Below, one piece after another: positions 8,725-17,654 of a stretch of DNA of 64,000 nt; position 1 is the first letter of the stretch, and each line of letters begins with the position of its first letter. This DNA comes from an uncultured Eubacteriales bacterium (GTDB taxonomy: Bacteria; Bacillota; Clostridia; Oscillospirales; Acutalibacteraceae), in contig CAQKRU010000004.1 in assembly GCA_948823415.1 (NCBI GenBank), forward strand, positions 14,287 through 78,286, in the 5' to 3' direction. The notes beneath the pieces were generated by a model. It saw only the letters and a list, made by a program, of their open reading frames with translations, ran no database searches and had not been told where the DNA came from. A program made the position numbers and the translations under genes.

Positions 8725-10773
8725 TTACTTAAAATTTCTCATTCTAGAGGCCAAAACAGAAAAAACAAACCACAAGGCAGAGTACAAAATGAGCGCGAAA
8801 ATGCTGATTTTGCTAATATCGAAATTTAGTGCGCAGACCAAAAAAACATTAAAAATCAGTTGAAACACCTGAATAGTGGTGACCAAAGCAATATTGCTCT
8901 TTGCGAAACAACACGCCAAAATGAGCTTAACGAAGGAAGCGCACGAGCCAAATGTCGCAGCAAAGGCGTTTGAGCTATCTTCAATTTTATCACACAGAGT
9001 GTTAATTTTCTGCGAATCATCATAGGAAAGCAGCGTCAAGAACTTCTCATTCACGCTGAAGTCCGAGGCAATTTTTGAAAGAGTCAAGTTGCAGTCAACC
9101 GTCTTAACAAAAATTTTTATATTGCTCCGAGCGCAGGCCAAAAGGGCGCCCGACAGGCTCTTAGAAGGCGTATACTCCAAGACAAACATCGCCACCAAGT
9201 TTTGCCCAATGGCGAAATAAGTTAATTCGCAGCCCGGAACCCGGTACTTTTTCTCGTAGTCGCGGCTAGGTGGATCAATTTTAAAATCCTTTAAAAGCTC
9301 TCGATTTCCGACCAAAATCCGCTTGCCGTTGACCCAGCCGATGATTCCTTTATTCTCCCTATAAGTAATGTCCGAAACCTTAGTTAAAATGGCCCTTTTG
9401 CCCATAATAATTTTATCAAAAACTTGACTGATAGGCGCATTCAGCCGACATATAACAGAAGCCGCTGCAAGGATAGCCTCATCCACACGCTGACCGTTAA
9501 ACGTCTTGATCCCGCGAAGCACGATATTATTGGGCGGGTAAAGGTCAGCGTCGTTTAGAACGATGCTTTTGGTTTTGGCAACCTTTTTGATCGCGTTCTC
9601 GCCCACAACCATGGCCCGAAGCTTGAGCGCGCGCCGGCACAAAGAGGACACAACAAAATTAACCGTAAAAGGCAGCGCAAACGGCGTGCAAAGGAGCAAA
9701 ACAACGTCAAAGCAGGCAAGCGCGCCAATTATGCTCATGTTAGAAAAGTGGTGAAATATCGTGCCCAATAAGCTCACAATGCCGCAAACGCAAGCAAAAA
9801 TGAGGCTTGTGGGGATAATCCTAGCAACCATGGACTCGGTAAAACTTTCGCAACAAGAATTCTTAATGAAATTCGTAAAGAAATTAGTTTTGTGCGTATA
9901 GGGTGTCAGAATGGGAGTCCGCGAAGTAACCGAGGGCACAACGTCGCCCAAAGAGTACATATCGACGTTGTATTTTTGCTTTGAGACCGCAACAAACTTA
10001 AAGTTGTTGAGCATCCGCTTTTTGGCAGTCAAAGAGTTTAAAATCACAAGCAAAAAATTAAAAAGCAGCAAACTCACGTAAGTGCGGGGGCAAAAGGCGC
10101 TATGGGCGTGGTGGCAAAGGTGAAACAGCAAACAGGCGTAACAGTGCAGAAAAGTTATAATCAAAGGCAGAAATATTGCGGTATCCGCGGCAAAAACGAA
10201 GTACGAAATGTGGTTAAAGGCCGATTTGATAAAGCTAAAGCCAATAATGCAGCTCAAAATCAGCAGCACGTTGGAGGTAATTAGGTACACGACCGAGTAA
10301 TTCACGTCGATAGGGGCAGACAAGGAGTTAAGAAAGTTAAAGAGCACACTGTCCGCGGCAAGCGACAAAACGAAGATAGCAAACATCGCGCAGAACTTGA
10401 TGTTTAGGCCTTTAATTTCTTTTTTTAACTTATTTTTTATAGTTTTGGCGGACTCAACGGGGTTTTCCGCGCTATATTCAGGGTAAGCATCAAAAGCTTC
10501 GTCCAACAAAAACTCTGAATTGCGCGTCTCGCAGCAAAATTCATCCTCCAAAAACGACTTAACCCTAAAAGAGCCCGGAGAAGAAGGTTCATCCGCAACT
10601 TTGAGAGGGTCTGTGTTTTGAGTATTTATCTTGTTTTCTGTAGTGCTAAAAATCTCATCATACCGCGAAAAATTCTGCCCCCTGCCCGAGTAAAAAAAGC
10701 CCGTTAGCTTAGAAAAAATTTGCTTCAAACTAAAAATCCACCCCTTAATCCCCGAATATACGCTACTTCTCAC
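8725..10773 (-). CDS. Degenerate P-type ATPase-like membrane protein (probable pseudoenzyme)
   Basis: 682 residues from the GTG at 10773, which overlaps the rlmB stop (GTGA); an earlier ATG at 10890 would bury 39 codons inside rlmB. The order of parts is that of heavy-metal P-type pumps: membrane helices from about residue 125, CTPFALPF (about 362-369) where such pumps have CPCAL, then ENAIKKVAKTKSIVLNDADL (about 392-411), which aligns with the segment leading into DKTGTLT. The phosphorylated Asp is Asn (N407) and the KTGT is gone. The nucleotide-domain motif survives as NGKRILVGNRELL (about 482-494). TGD reads TVD and GDGxND is not recognisable. The first 125 residues are soluble and acidic. 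Catalysis is very unlikely; a regulatory or scaffolding role is inferred. Confidence 0.7.
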   Translation of the reverse strand: MRSSVYSGIKGWIFSLKQIFSKLTGFFYSGRGQNFSRYDEIFSTTENKINTQNTDPLKVADEPSSPGSFRVKSFLEDEFCCETRNSEFLLDEAFDAYPEYSAENPVESAKTIKNKLKKEIKGLNIKFCAMFAIFVLSLAADSVLFNFLNSLSAPIDVNYSVVYLITSNVLLILSCIIGFSFIKSAFNHISYFVFAADTAIFLPLIITFLHCYACLLFHLCHHAHSAFCPRTYVSLLLFNFLLVILNSLTAKKRMLNNFKFVAVSKQKYNVDMYSLGDVVPSVTSRTPILTPYTHKTNFFTNFIKNSCCESFTESMVARIIPTSLIFACVCGIVSLLGTIFHHFSNMSIIGALACFDVVLLLCTPFALPFTVNFVVSSLCRRALKLRAMVVGENAIKKVAKTKSIVLNDADLYPPNNIVLRGIKTFNGQRVDEAILAAASVICRLNAPISQVFDKIIMGKRAILTKVSDITYRENKGIIGWVNGKRILVGNRELLKDFKIDPPSRDYEKKYRVPGCELTYFAIGQNLVAMFVLEYTPSKSLSGALLACARSNIKIFVKTVDCNLTLSKIASDFSVNEKFLTLLSYDDSQKINTLCDKIEDSSNAFAATFGSCASFVKLILACCFAKSNIALVTTIQVFQLIFNVFLVCALNFDISKISIFALILYSALWFVFSVLASRMRNFK

Positions 10774-11540
10774 TTTAAAGCCAAACCCAACCGCTGCCGC
10801 GCGACTTCGTACATAAGGACTCCGGCTGCTACGGAGGCGTTTAGCGAGTTTATTTTGCCAAGTTGCGGTAGTGATAGTATAAAGTCGCACTTTTCTTTAA
10901 CAAGCCGTCCCAGTCCAAAGCCCTCGCTCCCAATGACCAATGCAACCGATCCTGTTAAATCAGCCTTGCAGTAAGTTTGACCATCCATATCTGCGCCATA
11001 TATCCACAATCCGCGGTCTTTTAACAGCTCCAAAACAGAAGGAATATTCGTAACTCTGGCAACTTTTATATGCTCGAGCGCGCCAGCCGAAGCCTTAGCA
11101 ACGGCAAAACTCAAGCGGGCTGCCCGCCGAGCCGGAATGATAACTCCGTGAGCACCGGCGCATTCTGCTGTGCGAATGATGGCTCCGAGGTTATGCGGGT
11201 CCGCGATTTCGTCCGCCACGATTACAAAGGGAGGCTCACCCCGTTGCGCAGCGACGTCTAAGATATCATCAACGCTAAAGTACCGATGTGCAGCAACCGT
11301 GGCGATGATTCCTTGATGATTGGCGCCATCGCACAAAGAGTCCAGCTTTTTGGTGTCGATTTCTTTTACCGGAATTTTAAGCTCTTTGGCCTTTTGCAAA
11401 ATGCCGGCGACGGAAGACTTGCGCATGCTGCTAGAAATCAAAATAGAATCTATATTACGGCCGGCGGCGAAGGCCTCTTTAACCGAGTTTTTGCCGATGA
11501 TAATTTCGCCGGGAGCCTTTTTGGGCACAGTGTTTTTCAA
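10770..11540 (-). CDS. rlmB: 23S rRNA 2'-O-methyltransferase RlmB (TrmH/SpoU family)
   Basis: 256 residues from the TTG at 11540, chosen because AGAGGG lies 7 bases upstream; an ATG at 11567 has a poor site and would leave a leader of only about a dozen bases. It methylates a guanosine of 23S rRNA with SAM. Seen: an N-terminal substrate-binding domain (IIGKNSVKEAFAAGR) and the SPOUT knot domain with ADEIADPHNLGAIIRTAECAG, LVIGSEGFGLG and LPQLGKINSLNASVAAGVL. First gene of the rlmB, P-type-like, LCP run. Confidence 0.93.
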   Translation of the reverse strand: MKNTVPKKAPGEIIIGKNSVKEAFAAGRNIDSILISSSMRKSSVAGILQKAKELKIPVKEIDTKKLDSLCDGANHQGIIATVAAHRYFSVDDILDVAAQRGEPPFVIVADEIADPHNLGAIIRTAECAGAHGVIIPARRAARLSFAVAKASAGALEHIKVARVTNIPSVLELLKDRGLWIYGADMDGQTYCKADLTGSVALVIGSEGFGLGRLVKEKCDFILSLPQLGKINSLNASVAAGVLMYEVARQRLGLALK

Positions 11541-11585
11541 AAAAATCCCTCTTAATTTATTAAACATTAAAATCTTTTTAATTAT

Positions 11586-11614
11586 ATCATATTTTATAAA
11601 ATTTTGACATGCAA
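11586..11614 (-). promoter_or_regulatory. sigma-A promoter for rlmB
   Basis: Minus-strand TTGCAT (11609-11614) and TATGAT (11586-11591) separated by 17 bases. It is divergent from the tRNA promoter at 11651. Confidence 0.65.
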
Positions 11615-11650
11615 ATGCGCCAAAATCGAAAAAATATTTTTTGGCCGGGC

Positions 11651-11679
11651 TTGACAAAGTAAAGCAGAGCTGGTATAAT
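11651..11679 (+). promoter_or_regulatory. sigma-A promoter for tRNA(CAT)
   Basis: Perfect consensus TTGACA (11651-11656), 17-base spacer, TATAAT (11674-11679), 49 bases before the tRNA. Confidence 0.92.
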
Positions 11680-11728
11680 CATATTTGTTGTTTTGTATTT
11701 GTAGCGGTGAGGCTTGTGTTGTAAGTGG

Positions 11729-11805
11729 GGGCCATTAGCTCAGTTGGTTAGAGCAACCGGCTCATAACCGGTTGGTCCGGGGTTCAAGTCCCTGATGGCC
11801 CACCA
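11729..11805 (+). tRNA. tRNA with CAT anticodon (elongator Met or Ile2)
   Basis: 77 bases with encoded CCA. Acceptor stem GGGCCAT/ATGGCCC, D-arm AGCTCAGTTGGTTAGAGC, anticodon stem ACCGG/CCGGT with loop CTCATAA (anticodon 11763-11765), T-arm with GGTTCAAGTCC. The standard GTTCAA arm and 7-pair acceptor exclude initiator tRNA. The CTCATAA loop suits tRNA-Ile2, whose C34 would be modified by the TilS encoded at 29704, but elongator Met cannot be excluded by eye. Confidence 0.95.
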
Positions 11806-11859
11806 GCGCTATTATGCGCTTTGCTGCGTTTGAGATTTTTTGATTTATTAAATGCTCTT

Positions 11860-11900
11860 AAAAGCCGTCCGGACTAAGATTTGGGCGGTTTTTATTTTTT
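11860..11900 (+). terminator. Intrinsic terminator after the tRNA
   Basis: GCCGTCC pairs with GGGCGG (one G-U) around a 12-base loop, followed by TTTTTATTTTTT. Confidence 0.85.
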
Positions 11901-11992
11901 GTTTACAATTTCGGGTTTTTGTGGCAATATTATATTGTGAGAACATAGTATGTTTTTAAGTTTACGTAATTTGAGGTTAAGGGTGGCGCAAG

Positions 11993-13462
11993 ATGAAGCT
12001 TAGGCGTTTGGTCGAAAAAATAGATTTTTCGCTGATTTGCGGCGATTTGGACTTGGAAATAAGCGATATTTTTTATGATTCTAGAAAATGTATCAAAAAT
12101 TCGGTGTTTGTCTGCTTGAAAGGCTGCAACGAGGACGGGCACGGTTTTATTGATTCTGCGATTGCTAACGGTGCGATGGCGATTGTTATCTCTGATGATG
12201 TCTCGATTGACAGCGAAATTACGGTTATTAAAGTTCGGGACACTCGCGAGGCGCTGGCTTTTATGTCGGCAGAGTTTTTTGAGAATCCTGCGTCACAGCT
12301 AAAAACAGTCGCAATAACCGGCACAAAGGGAAAAACGACGGTTTCTTGCATGATTCGTACTGTTTTGCAGAAAGCTGGCATAAAGACCGGAGTAATCGGA
12401 ACTCTGGGTGTTATAATCGACGAGAATGTGACTAAAACGGTTAATACGACGCCGGAGTCCTATGAGATTCAGCGGTTTTTGCGTAAGATGGTGGATAGCG
12501 GATGCAAATGCGCTGTTATGGAGGCCTCTTCGTTGGGATTAAAGTGGCATCGGATGGATGGTTTTGTGTTTGACTATGGCGTGTTTACTAACTTTTCTAT
12601 GGATCACATTGGAGGCAACGAGCACGAGAGCATGGGGGAGTACCTGGCCTGCAAGAGCTTGCTGTTTCAGAAGTGTCGGCTGGGCCTTGTGAACATTGAT
12701 GACAAGAATTATCGAGAGGTCTTGAATGGCCATACTTGCCGGGTGGAGACTTATGGCTTTTCTCGCGATGCCGATATTGTCGCTTTTAACGAGAAGTTGA
12801 TATCGCAGAATGGCTATGTGGGGATTCATTTCGAGACCGCGGGCAAGGAAAATCTTAGTGTGGACGTGGATATTCCTGGGAAATTTAGCATATATAACGC
12901 GCTGGCCGCTATTTCGGTCTGCCGGCATTTTGATGTTCCGAAAGATGCGATAACAAGTGGCCTGAACGAAGTTAAGGTAAAGGGCAGGATAGAGTCTGTG
13001 CCGGTTCCGGGCAACTTTACCCTGCTGATCGACTACGCGCACAACGCCCTTAGCATGGAGAACATCTTGACGACGCTTCGGGAGTACCGCCCAAACCGTT
13101 TGATAACCTTGTTTGGCGCGGGGGGGGATCGTCCTAAGGTTAGACGCTACGAGATGGGCGAGGTTTCGGGAAAGCTTTCGGATTTATCTGTTGTGACGGC
13201 CGACAATTCGCGCAATGAGGACGTTATGGATATAATTTCGGACATTGAGGTCGGCCTCAAAAAGACACGCGGCAAGTTTATTGTGATCCCCGACAGGAGA
13301 GAGGCCATTAAATATTGCCTTTCTATAGCCAAGGACAACGATATAATTGTGCTTGCGGGCAAGGGCCATGAGGATTATCAGGAAATAAACGGCCAAAAAA
13401 TCCATTTTGACGAGCGCGAAGTCGTTGCGGATATTTTGAAGGAGCGAAGTGAGGTTCGGTAG
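11993..13462 (+). CDS. murE: UDP-MurNAc-tripeptide synthetase (probably meso-DAP adding)
   Basis: 489 residues. Cytoplasmic ligase that adds the third residue to the peptidoglycan stem peptide. Seen: ATP motif ITGTKGKTTVSCMI (residues about 110-123), the substrate contact TTPESYEIQRFL, carbamylated-lysine region and GAGGDRPKVRRYEMG. The specificity stretch reads ADNSRNED, close to the DNPR/DNSR form of meso-diaminopimelate enzymes rather than the lysine form. AAGGGTGG precedes the ATG. Overlaps murF by 14 bases. Confidence 0.95.
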   Translation: MKLRRLVEKIDFSLICGDLDLEISDIFYDSRKCIKNSVFVCLKGCNEDGHGFIDSAIANGAMAIVISDDVSIDSEITVIKVRDTREALAFMSAEFFENPASQLKTVAITGTKGKTTVSCMIRTVLQKAGIKTGVIGTLGVIIDENVTKTVNTTPESYEIQRFLRKMVDSGCKCAVMEASSLGLKWHRMDGFVFDYGVFTNFSMDHIGGNEHESMGEYLACKSLLFQKCRLGLVNIDDKNYREVLNGHTCRVETYGFSRDADIVAFNEKLISQNGYVGIHFETAGKENLSVDVDIPGKFSIYNALAAISVCRHFDVPKDAITSGLNEVKVKGRIESVPVPGNFTLLIDYAHNALSMENILTTLREYRPNRLITLFGAGGDRPKVRRYEMGEVSGKLSDLSVVTADNSRNEDVMDIISDIEVGLKKTRGKFIVIPDRREAIKYCLSIAKDNDIIVLAGKGHEDYQEINGQKIHFDEREVVADILKERSEVR

Positions 13463-14861
13463 ACAGATGGAGAAATTGAGCATAAACGAGGTTTTGACGG
13501 CGGTTGACGGGGCGTTGATTTGTGGATCTGCCGAAATGGCGGTGGCTTCGGTTAGTACAAATAGCAAAGAAATAAGAAATGGTGCGCTATTTGTGCCAAT
13601 AAAGGGTGAGAAATTCGATGGACACGCCTTTATAGGGGAGGCCTTTGCGGCAGGAGCGGTTTCTACGCTGACTTCGGAGCAAAATGCCGGCGCTGTGGCG
13701 CTAAGCGACAAAAACAAGGTACATATAAAAGTTGCGGACACAAAAGTGGCGCTGCAGCGGCTGGCGGCGTACTATCGGCAAAAGTTTGATATCCCGGTTG
13801 TTGGGATAACGGGGAGCGTGGGCAAGACCTCGACCAAAGAGATGATTGCAAGCGTTTTGGCGGCCAGGTTTAACGTGCACAAGACGACCGGCAATTTGAA
13901 TGGCCAAATCGGCTTGCCTTTGACTATATTTGGGCTGGAGCGATTGCATGACGTTGCGGTTGTGGAGATGGGGATTAGCGAATTTGGAGAAATGGAGAGG
14001 CTTTTGGCAATTGCAAATCCGACGTGCGCCGTCATAACTAACATTGGTGTCACGCATATTGAAAATCTGCATAGTAAAGAGAATATATTCAACGAGAAGT
14101 TCAAAATCGCCGGCAGCTTGGGCAAAGATGGCTGTTTGTTTGTTAATGGAGACGATGAAATCCTTCGTAATGTGCCAAAGAGCCGCGATTTTCGGGTGGT
14201 TACGTTTGGCTTAAAAAATAATTGCGATTTTACCGCGAGGGATATTGCCTTTGAGGATGGGAAGACGACTTTTGAGGCCGTGCATAATGGGAAGAGTCAA
14301 CGCTTCGAAATCCCGACGATTGGGGAGCACAACGTTTGTAATGCGCTGGTTGCCATTGCTATCGGGCATTTTATGGGCATGAGTGAGGCGCAGATACAGG
14401 AGGGGCTTTTGCAGTTTAAAAATCTTGAAATGCGGCAAAACGTGTACCATTTGCGGGGCGTTACCTTGATTGACGACAGCTATAATGCGAATCCTGACTC
14501 AATGAAAAGTGCGCTTGCGGTTCTTGCGCAGATTGGCCGGGGAAAGCGAAAAATTGCGATTTTGGCAGATATGTTGGAGCTTGGCGACATGGCAGGGGAG
14601 CTTCACTTCGACGTGGGGGCTTTTGCGGCGAGTGCAGATGTCGATGTGCTAATAGCTGTGGGAAGTTTAGCCAAATCTATTGCGAAGGGTGCCGATTCTG
14701 CAAAAAAAAATGTAGCTACTTACTCGTTTTTATCGAACGATGAAGCGTTTGCATGCTTAAAAGGCTTGATTCAGCCTGAAGATTGCATTTTGGTGAAGGG
14801 CTCGCGCGGAATGCACATGGAGGAAATCGCCAGAGCGGTAATTTCTCTATATGAAAAATAG
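13449..14861 (+). CDS. murF: UDP-MurNAc-pentapeptide synthetase
   Basis: 470 residues. Adds D-Ala-D-Ala to the UDP-MurNAc-tripeptide. Seen: P-loop GITGSVGKTSTKEMIASVL, GNLNGQIGLPL, the central EMGISEFGEMERL and C-terminal DDSYNANPDSMKSAL. The GTG at 13449 has AAGGAG four bases before it; an in-frame ATG at 13467 is also possible (464 residues). Both overlap or abut murE, so the pair is one operon. The D-Ala substrate chain is served by alr at 19098. Confidence 0.95.
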   Translation: MRFGRQMEKLSINEVLTAVDGALICGSAEMAVASVSTNSKEIRNGALFVPIKGEKFDGHAFIGEAFAAGAVSTLTSEQNAGAVALSDKNKVHIKVADTKVALQRLAAYYRQKFDIPVVGITGSVGKTSTKEMIASVLAARFNVHKTTGNLNGQIGLPLTIFGLERLHDVAVVEMGISEFGEMERLLAIANPTCAVITNIGVTHIENLHSKENIFNEKFKIAGSLGKDGCLFVNGDDEILRNVPKSRDFRVVTFGLKNNCDFTARDIAFEDGKTTFEAVHNGKSQRFEIPTIGEHNVCNALVAIAIGHFMGMSEAQIQEGLLQFKNLEMRQNVYHLRGVTLIDDSYNANPDSMKSALAVLAQIGRGKRKIAILADMLELGDMAGELHFDVGAFAASADVDVLIAVGSLAKSIAKGADSAKKNVATYSFLSNDEAFACLKGLIQPEDCILVKGSRGMHMEEIARAVISLYEK

Positions 14862-14921
14862 CAAGCGCGGCCGGTGGGACGATGATTAGGATTAAAAAAG
14901 CGATGGTTAAGGGGTTTTACG

Positions 14922-16319
14922 ATGTGGATTAATAATTTTTTGGATTTATTTGGAAATTTTTTGTATGCGTATATTTTGATCCCGCTTTTGATTTTTGCTG
15001 GGGTTTACTTCACTTTTAGGACGAGATTTGTGCAGTTTCGGCTGTTGAAAGACGCGTTTAAAGCTTTGACTGAAAAGGCCGACAGGGGTAAGGTTTCGTC
15101 GTTTAAGTCGCTGATGATCTCGACTGCATCTAAGATTGGAGTGGGTCACATTGCGGGCATCGCCTCTGCTATTATAATTGGCGGCCCGGGTTCGGTTTTT
15201 TGGATGTGGATTATGGCGATTTTGGGCAGTGCTTCGGCGTTTATAGAGAGCACGCTGGCGCAAATTTACAAGGTTAAAGACGAAAACGGCGGTTTTAGGG
15301 GCGGCCCGGCTTATTATATGCAGAAAGTTTTTAATAAAAAGTGGCTTGGAGTGCTGTTTTCGTGCCTTTTGATTGCGGGATACGCCTACGGATTTAACGC
15401 TTTGCAGTCGTTTCAGCTGTCTTCGGCCTTGACGCCTTACATCAAAGACTATAATAGTGGCATTTACCCGATGGTTGTTGGATTTATTTTGGCTGTGGTT
15501 ACAGCTTTGGCTATTTGGGGCGGCACGCACCGCGTTGGATTTATCTCTGCCTACGTCGTGCCGGTGATGTCGCTTGCTTACATCTCTTTGAGCGTGTATA
15601 TCGGCGTCAAAAATTTTGACAAAATCCCCGAGATGTTCTCTACGATTTTTAAAGAAGCTTTCAATTTTAAAGCGATATTCGGGGCGATGTTTTACAAGAG
15701 CGCGCTTATGATGGGCACAAAAAGGGGACTGTTTTCTAACGAAGCGGGCATGGGCAGCTCTCCGAATGCAGCGGCCACCGCAGATGTTTTGCATCCGGTA
15801 AACCAAGGTTTGGCGCAGATTTTATCTGTTTTTATAGATACATTGCTAATCTGTTCGGCGACTTCGTTTATCGTGTTGCTTTCGGGGGTCGATTTTTGCT
15901 GCGGACTCGAGGATATTCCGCTTGTGCAAGAGGCTGTGAAAAATCAGGTAGGCCCATTTGGCGTGTATTTGATAGCGTTTTCGATATTTGCCTTCGCGTT
16001 TACATCGATAATCGGCAACTACAGCTACGCGGAAACCAACGTGTTATTCATAAAAAACAGCAAGCTTTTGCTGAACATATTTAGAGTAACGTGCGTTATA
16101 ACTGTGTTTTTGGGCGCGCAGGCCGATGCAAAGACGGTCTGGAACATCTCGGACTTGCTGATGGGCTTAATGGCGGTGGTCAACATAGTGGTGATATTGC
16201 TGATCGGGAACATCGCGATAAAAGCGCTAAAGGACTACTTGGCGCAAAAAAAGAAAGGCCAAACACCAGTATTTGTAGCCAAAAATGCAAGCATTGAAAA
16301 TACTGACGTCTGGAGCTGA
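14922..16319 (+). CDS. Sodium:alanine/glycine symporter (AGCS family)
   Basis: 465 residues, hydrophobic throughout with about ten membrane helices. AGCS carriers import alanine or glycine with sodium. Seen: the family signature region with TASKIGVGHIAGIASAIIIGGPG (spanning about 67-90), GGFRGGPAYYM and KRGLFSNEAGMGSSPNAAAT. AAGGGG lies before the ATG. It follows murF by 60 bases and could supply alanine for wall synthesis; a sodium gradient could come from the ntp ATPase at 34720. Convergent with rarA. Confidence 0.93.
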   Translation: MWINNFLDLFGNFLYAYILIPLLIFAGVYFTFRTRFVQFRLLKDAFKALTEKADRGKVSSFKSLMISTASKIGVGHIAGIASAIIIGGPGSVFWMWIMAILGSASAFIESTLAQIYKVKDENGGFRGGPAYYMQKVFNKKWLGVLFSCLLIAGYAYGFNALQSFQLSSALTPYIKDYNSGIYPMVVGFILAVVTALAIWGGTHRVGFISAYVVPVMSLAYISLSVYIGVKNFDKIPEMFSTIFKEAFNFKAIFGAMFYKSALMMGTKRGLFSNEAGMGSSPNAAATADVLHPVNQGLAQILSVFIDTLLICSATSFIVLLSGVDFCCGLEDIPLVQEAVKNQVGPFGVYLIAFSIFAFAFTSIIGNYSYAETNVLFIKNSKLLLNIFRVTCVITVFLGAQADAKTVWNISDLLMGLMAVVNIVVILLIGNIAIKALKDYLAQKKKGQTPVFVAKNASIENTDVWS

Positions 16320-16331
16320 CGGCTTGAGCAG

Positions 16332-17600
16332 CTAATCGGGCTTTTTAATGTTGCGCCAGTAGGCCGAAAAAGCTTGCTCAGTTTTGTTTTCGTCCGGAAT
16401 ATAGTAGCGTTTGCCGGTCAACTCGTTGGGCAGATACTGCTGCGCTACCCAATGATTCTCGAACTCGTGCGGGTAAAGGTAAAATTGCCCCTTGTTTTTA
16501 ACGTCTGCACCGTCATAGTGCTTGTTTTGCAGGTGCCGAGGAAATGGAAAAACCTTGCCCGATGCGATATCGGCGGTAGCTTCGTTTATGGCATTGTACG
16601 CTGCGTTCGACTTTGGCGCCAAACAAACCAAAATAACCGCGTCTGCAAGTGGAATTCTGGCTTCGGGCAGGCCAACTTGCATGGCAATATCGACGCAGGA
16701 CTTTACAATGGGCATAATTTGCGGGTAGGCGAGGCCGACATCTTCGCACGCGCAGACCATTAGACGTCGACAGGCAGAGATTAAATCGCCGCTGGCCAGA
16801 AGCCGCGCAAGATAATATACGGCAGCGTCAGGGTCGGAGCCACGCATGGACTTTTGAAAAGCAGATAAAGTATCATAATGCTCGTCACCAGCGGAATCAT
16901 ACCGGATATTTCCCGAAAAATTAAGTTGGGATGCGGTTTCCATAGAAATGGTTTTAACATTATTTTCTGAATGTGAAGATAAATTGCAAAGCTCCAAAAA
17001 GTTTATCGCCCGCCGCACGTCGCCGGCTGCGAGCGTCGCAATATAAGCCAAAACCTCATCTGCAATGGAGACGGTAATACCCTCCGACTTCTCAATAAAG
17101 CCAACCACGCGGACGAGCGCTTTTTTTATTTCTTCGACGCCGACAAGCTTGAACTCAAAGATGGTGGAGCGGCTTAAAATGGCGTTGTATATGTAAAAAG
17201 AGGGGTTCTCGGTCGTCGAGGCAATAAGCGTTATTTTGCCGTTTTCGATGAACTCCAAAATGGTCTGCTGTTGCTTTTTGCTAAAATATTGAATCTCATC
17301 CAAGTACAGCAGAATGCCGTTTGGCGCGGTAAAGGTATCAATCTGTGCGATGATATCTTTAATGTCCGCGGTCGAGGCCGTTGTGGCGTTCAGTTTGAAC
17401 AGCTTTTTGTTTGAGCTGCTGGCCAGAATTTTGGCGAGAGTCGTCTTGCCAACGCCGGAGGGGCCGTAAAAAATCATGTTTGGCAGAGTGCCAGAGTCGA
17501 TGATATTGCGCAGCAGCTTGCCTTTGCCAATAAGGTGAGCTTGGCCAACCATATCGTCGATGGAAGCCGGGCGCAAAATGTCCGAAAGAGGAGCCGACAT
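16332..17600 (-). CDS. rarA: Replication-associated AAA+ ATPase RarA/MgsA
   Basis: 422 residues. RarA acts at stalled replication forks. Seen: PLSDILRPASIDDMVGQAHL at the N-terminus, Walker A GPSGVGKTT (about 45-53), Walker B ILLYLDEIQYFSKKQQQ, sensor ASTTENPSF, then the tetramerisation domain with MRGSDPDAAVYYLARLLASG and the C-terminal NKHYDGADVKNKGQFYLYPH. AGGAAGGA precedes the ATG. Downstream of glyA in the same direction with a 54-base gap; probably co-transcribed. Confidence 0.95.
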   Translation of the reverse strand: MSAPLSDILRPASIDDMVGQAHLIGKGKLLRNIIDSGTLPNMIFYGPSGVGKTTLAKILASSSNKKLFKLNATTASTADIKDIIAQIDTFTAPNGILLYLDEIQYFSKKQQQTILEFIENGKITLIASTTENPSFYIYNAILSRSTIFEFKLVGVEEIKKALVRVVGFIEKSEGITVSIADEVLAYIATLAAGDVRRAINFLELCNLSSHSENNVKTISMETASQLNFSGNIRYDSAGDEHYDTLSAFQKSMRGSDPDAAVYYLARLLASGDLISACRRLMVCACEDVGLAYPQIMPIVKSCVDIAMQVGLPEARIPLADAVILVCLAPKSNAAYNAINEATADIASGKVFPFPRHLQNKHYDGADVKNKGQFYLYPHEFENHWVAQQYLPNELTGKRYYIPDENKTEQAFSAYWRNIKKPD

Positions 17601-17654
17601 ACAAAATTCCTTCCTAATTTTTTATAAAGTGACAAACCCGATCAGAGCTGAATT

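Noticed and set aside
8725..10773. Functional metal-transporting P-type ATPase
   Set aside because: The phospho-Asp and the other catalytic motifs are replaced, so a working pump is not supported.
10774..10890. Longer start for the P-type-like protein at 10890
   Set aside because: The extra 39 codons lie inside the conserved end of rlmB in another frame and resemble no sequence pattern of the family.
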